Positions 4,181 through 5,465 of a stretch of 5,465 nucleotides of DNA are shown piece after piece (positions within the stretch are counted from its first letter, which is position 1; every line of letters starts with the position of its first letter). The position numbers and the translations under genes were made by a program. The notes under the pieces were generated by a model that worked only from the letters and a program-made list of their open reading frames with translations, had not been told where the DNA came from and did no database searches. This DNA comes from an uncultured Coprococcus sp. (GTDB lineage: Bacteria; Bacillota; Clostridia; Lachnospirales; Lachnospiraceae), in contig USSH01000182.1 in assembly GCA_900557435.1 (NCBI GenBank), positions 1-5,465 on the forward strand, in the 5' to 3' direction.

Positions 4181-5465
4181 ATGTCATATACATCTATATC
4201 GTATCTGGTATTTATATTGCTGGGCTGTTTTTTAGTCTACAATATAGTGCCGATCAAACACAGATGGAAGGTGCTGCTTACATTTAGTTACCTGTTTTAT
4301 TTTATCAATTCAGGAAAATACATTTTGTTTATCCTGTTTGGCTCTCTGACAATATACATTGGCGGACTGCTGATAAACAAGATAGATGATGGTTACAACA
4401 TGGCGCGCAAGGCACTTCCGAAGGAGAATAAAAAAGAGTACAAGGCACTGATAGGATGGCAGAAGAAATGTATATGCGTGTGTGTTGTGCTTGTAAATGT
4501 CGGGATACTGGTATTTTTGAAATACTCGGTTTTCTTTGGACAGGTGTTCACGGATATTCTGGGACTTATACATATAAATATTGAGAATCCTATGTATCAG
4601 AGGATGATGCCTCTTGGAATATCATTTTATACTCTGTCTGCAGTAAGCTACATTGTTGATGTATACAGGGGCAAATACAGAGCTTCGGACAGTTTTGGCA
4701 AGGTGGCTCTGTTCTTGGCATTTTTCCCTCATATAGTTGAGGGTCCTATAGCAAGATTTGACCTGGTGGCTGATCAGATGTATGAGGGTCACAAGTTTAG
4801 TTACAAGAATATGACAATGGGACTCCAGCTCATACTTTGGGGATTTTTCAAGAAGATAGTGATCGCGGACCGTGCAAATATGTATGTAAATCAGATATTT
4901 AACAACTATGCTGACTACACAGGCCTTCCGGTTGTGGTTGGCATGCTGCTGTACACTCTCCAGCTGTATGCAGAATTTTCAGGATGCATGGATATAGTGA
5001 GAGGAAGTGCTCAGATGTTTGGAATTGGTCTTTCCGAGAACTTTAACCAGCCGTTCATATCAAAGACTGTGAGCGAGTTCTGGAGAAGATGGCATATGAC
5101 ACTCGGTTCGTGGTTCAAGGATTATGTATTTTATTCTGTATCACTTTCAAAGCCGTTTGTAAAACTCAGCAAGAAGACAAGGGAACATATGAATGCGTTC
5201 TTTGCTACATTTGTTCCGATGTCTGTTGCGATGTTTATTGTCTGGTTTGGAACGGGCATATGGCACGGCGCAAGCTGGAAATATGTAATGTATGGCCTTT
5301 ACTACTGGGCGATCATGATCATCGGACTGCTTACTGAGCCATTTTTCAAAAGGCTTTATGATAAAATGCATGTGGACAGGCAGGGAAAGATATACAGGAT
5401 GCTTCAGGTTGTCAGAACTTTCCTGTTTGTAAATGTGGGAATGCTCATGTTCAGGGCTGACGATC
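4181..5465 (+). CDS. MBOAT family membrane O-acyltransferase (AlgI/DltB-like), 3' end beyond window
   Basis: An ATG at 4181, eight bases after GAGGAG (4167-4172), opens a frame with no stop up to the window end: 428 complete codons. Family members have roughly 400-500 residues, so a modest C-terminal part is missing. Hydrophobic helices are evident at about residues 8-24, 31-43, 47-65 and 97-115, with more later. MBOAT landmarks are PLGISFYTLSAVSYIVDVYRG (from 144, here the conserved P-L-G-I-S-F), FFPHIVEGPIAR (ending 192), FWRRWHMTLGSWFKDY with His305, and GIWHGASW with His362. The latter two are the paired conserved histidines, the second being the usual catalytic candidate. The protein should take an acyl group from the carrier at the cytoplasmic side and transfer it to an extracytoplasmic acceptor such as teichoic acid or exopolysaccharide. 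The FWRRWH and GIWHGASW forms are closer to AlgI-type proteins than to DltB as I recall them. A partner of SGNH, DltD or DHHW type is expected downstream but is not visible. Confidence 0.95.
   Translation, partial: MSYTSISYLVFILLGCFLVYNIVPIKHRWKVLLTFSYLFYFINSGKYILFILFGSLTIYIGGLLINKIDDGYNMARKALPKENKKEYKALIGWQKKCICVCVVLVNVGILVFLKYSVFFGQVFTDILGLIHINIENPMYQRMMPLGISFYTLSAVSYIVDVYRGKYRASDSFGKVALFLAFFPHIVEGPIARFDLVADQMYEGHKFSYKNMTMGLQLILWGFFKKIVIADRANMYVNQIFNNYADYTGLPVVVGMLLYTLQLYAEFSGCMDIVRGSAQMFGIGLSENFNQPFISKTVSEFWRRWHMTLGSWFKDYVFYSVSLSKPFVKLSKKTREHMNAFFATFVPMSVAMFIVWFGTGIWHGASWKYVMYGLYYWAIMIIGLLTEPFFKRLYDKMHVDRQGKIYRMLQVVRTFLFVNVGMLMFRADD

Noticed and set aside
4310..4573. Minus-strand 87-residue frame opposite the MBOAT gene
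   Set aside because: It overlaps a continuous MBOAT frame with intact family motifs and has no start signals.
5089..5371. Short frames on both strands near the window end
   Set aside because: They overlap the conserved histidine region of the MBOAT gene and are shadows.

Overview
The window reads as chromosomal DNA of a low-to-medium GC Gram-positive, most likely a clostridial gut bacterium of the Lachnospiraceae (Coprococcus, Roseburia or Butyrivibrio type). This rests on AGA and ATA codon preference, strong AGGAGG-like ribosome sites, a TTG start, a GH32 plus PfkB fructokinase pair, and a Firmicutes-style GGGGACGGAG palindromic repeat. The genus is a guess. All five genes lie on the + strand.

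Positions 1-1882 hold the end of a sugar-use operon. The C-terminal part of a family 32 glycoside hydrolase (beta-fructosidase or sucrose-6-phosphate hydrolase type) is followed 21 nt later by a PfkB-family fructokinase and a good intrinsic terminator. The hydrolase would release fructose from sucrose or fructans, and the kinase would convert it to fructose-6-phosphate.

Positions 1883-2147 are a non-coding boundary. It holds a GC-rich double REP-like palindrome inside AT-rich DNA. The whole block is bracketed by an imperfect ~20 bp inverted repeat (1913-1933 and 2091-2110), so it looks like a small MITE-like element. The right arm overlaps the best -10 box for the next operon.

Positions 2148-5465 hold a three-gene acyl-transfer cassette: a DltA-like adenylating enzyme (TTG start), a 75-residue DltC-like acyl carrier protein, and an MBOAT membrane acyltransferase that runs off the window end. 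By analogy with the dlt system, the first enzyme would activate a small acid as acyl-AMP and load it on the carrier. The MBOAT protein would then move the acyl group across the membrane onto a cell-surface polymer.

The cassette differs from classical dltABCD. The gene order is A-C-B. The adenylation enzyme has Ser225 where amino-acid-activating relatives carry the Asp that grips the substrate amino group, and Val277 where DltA has a Cys tied to D-alanine selectivity. The MBOAT core resembles AlgI-type O-acyltransferases. The main hypothesis from this window is therefore a dlt-like surface modification system whose acyl donor may not be D-alanine. This is inference from motifs recalled without an alignment run.
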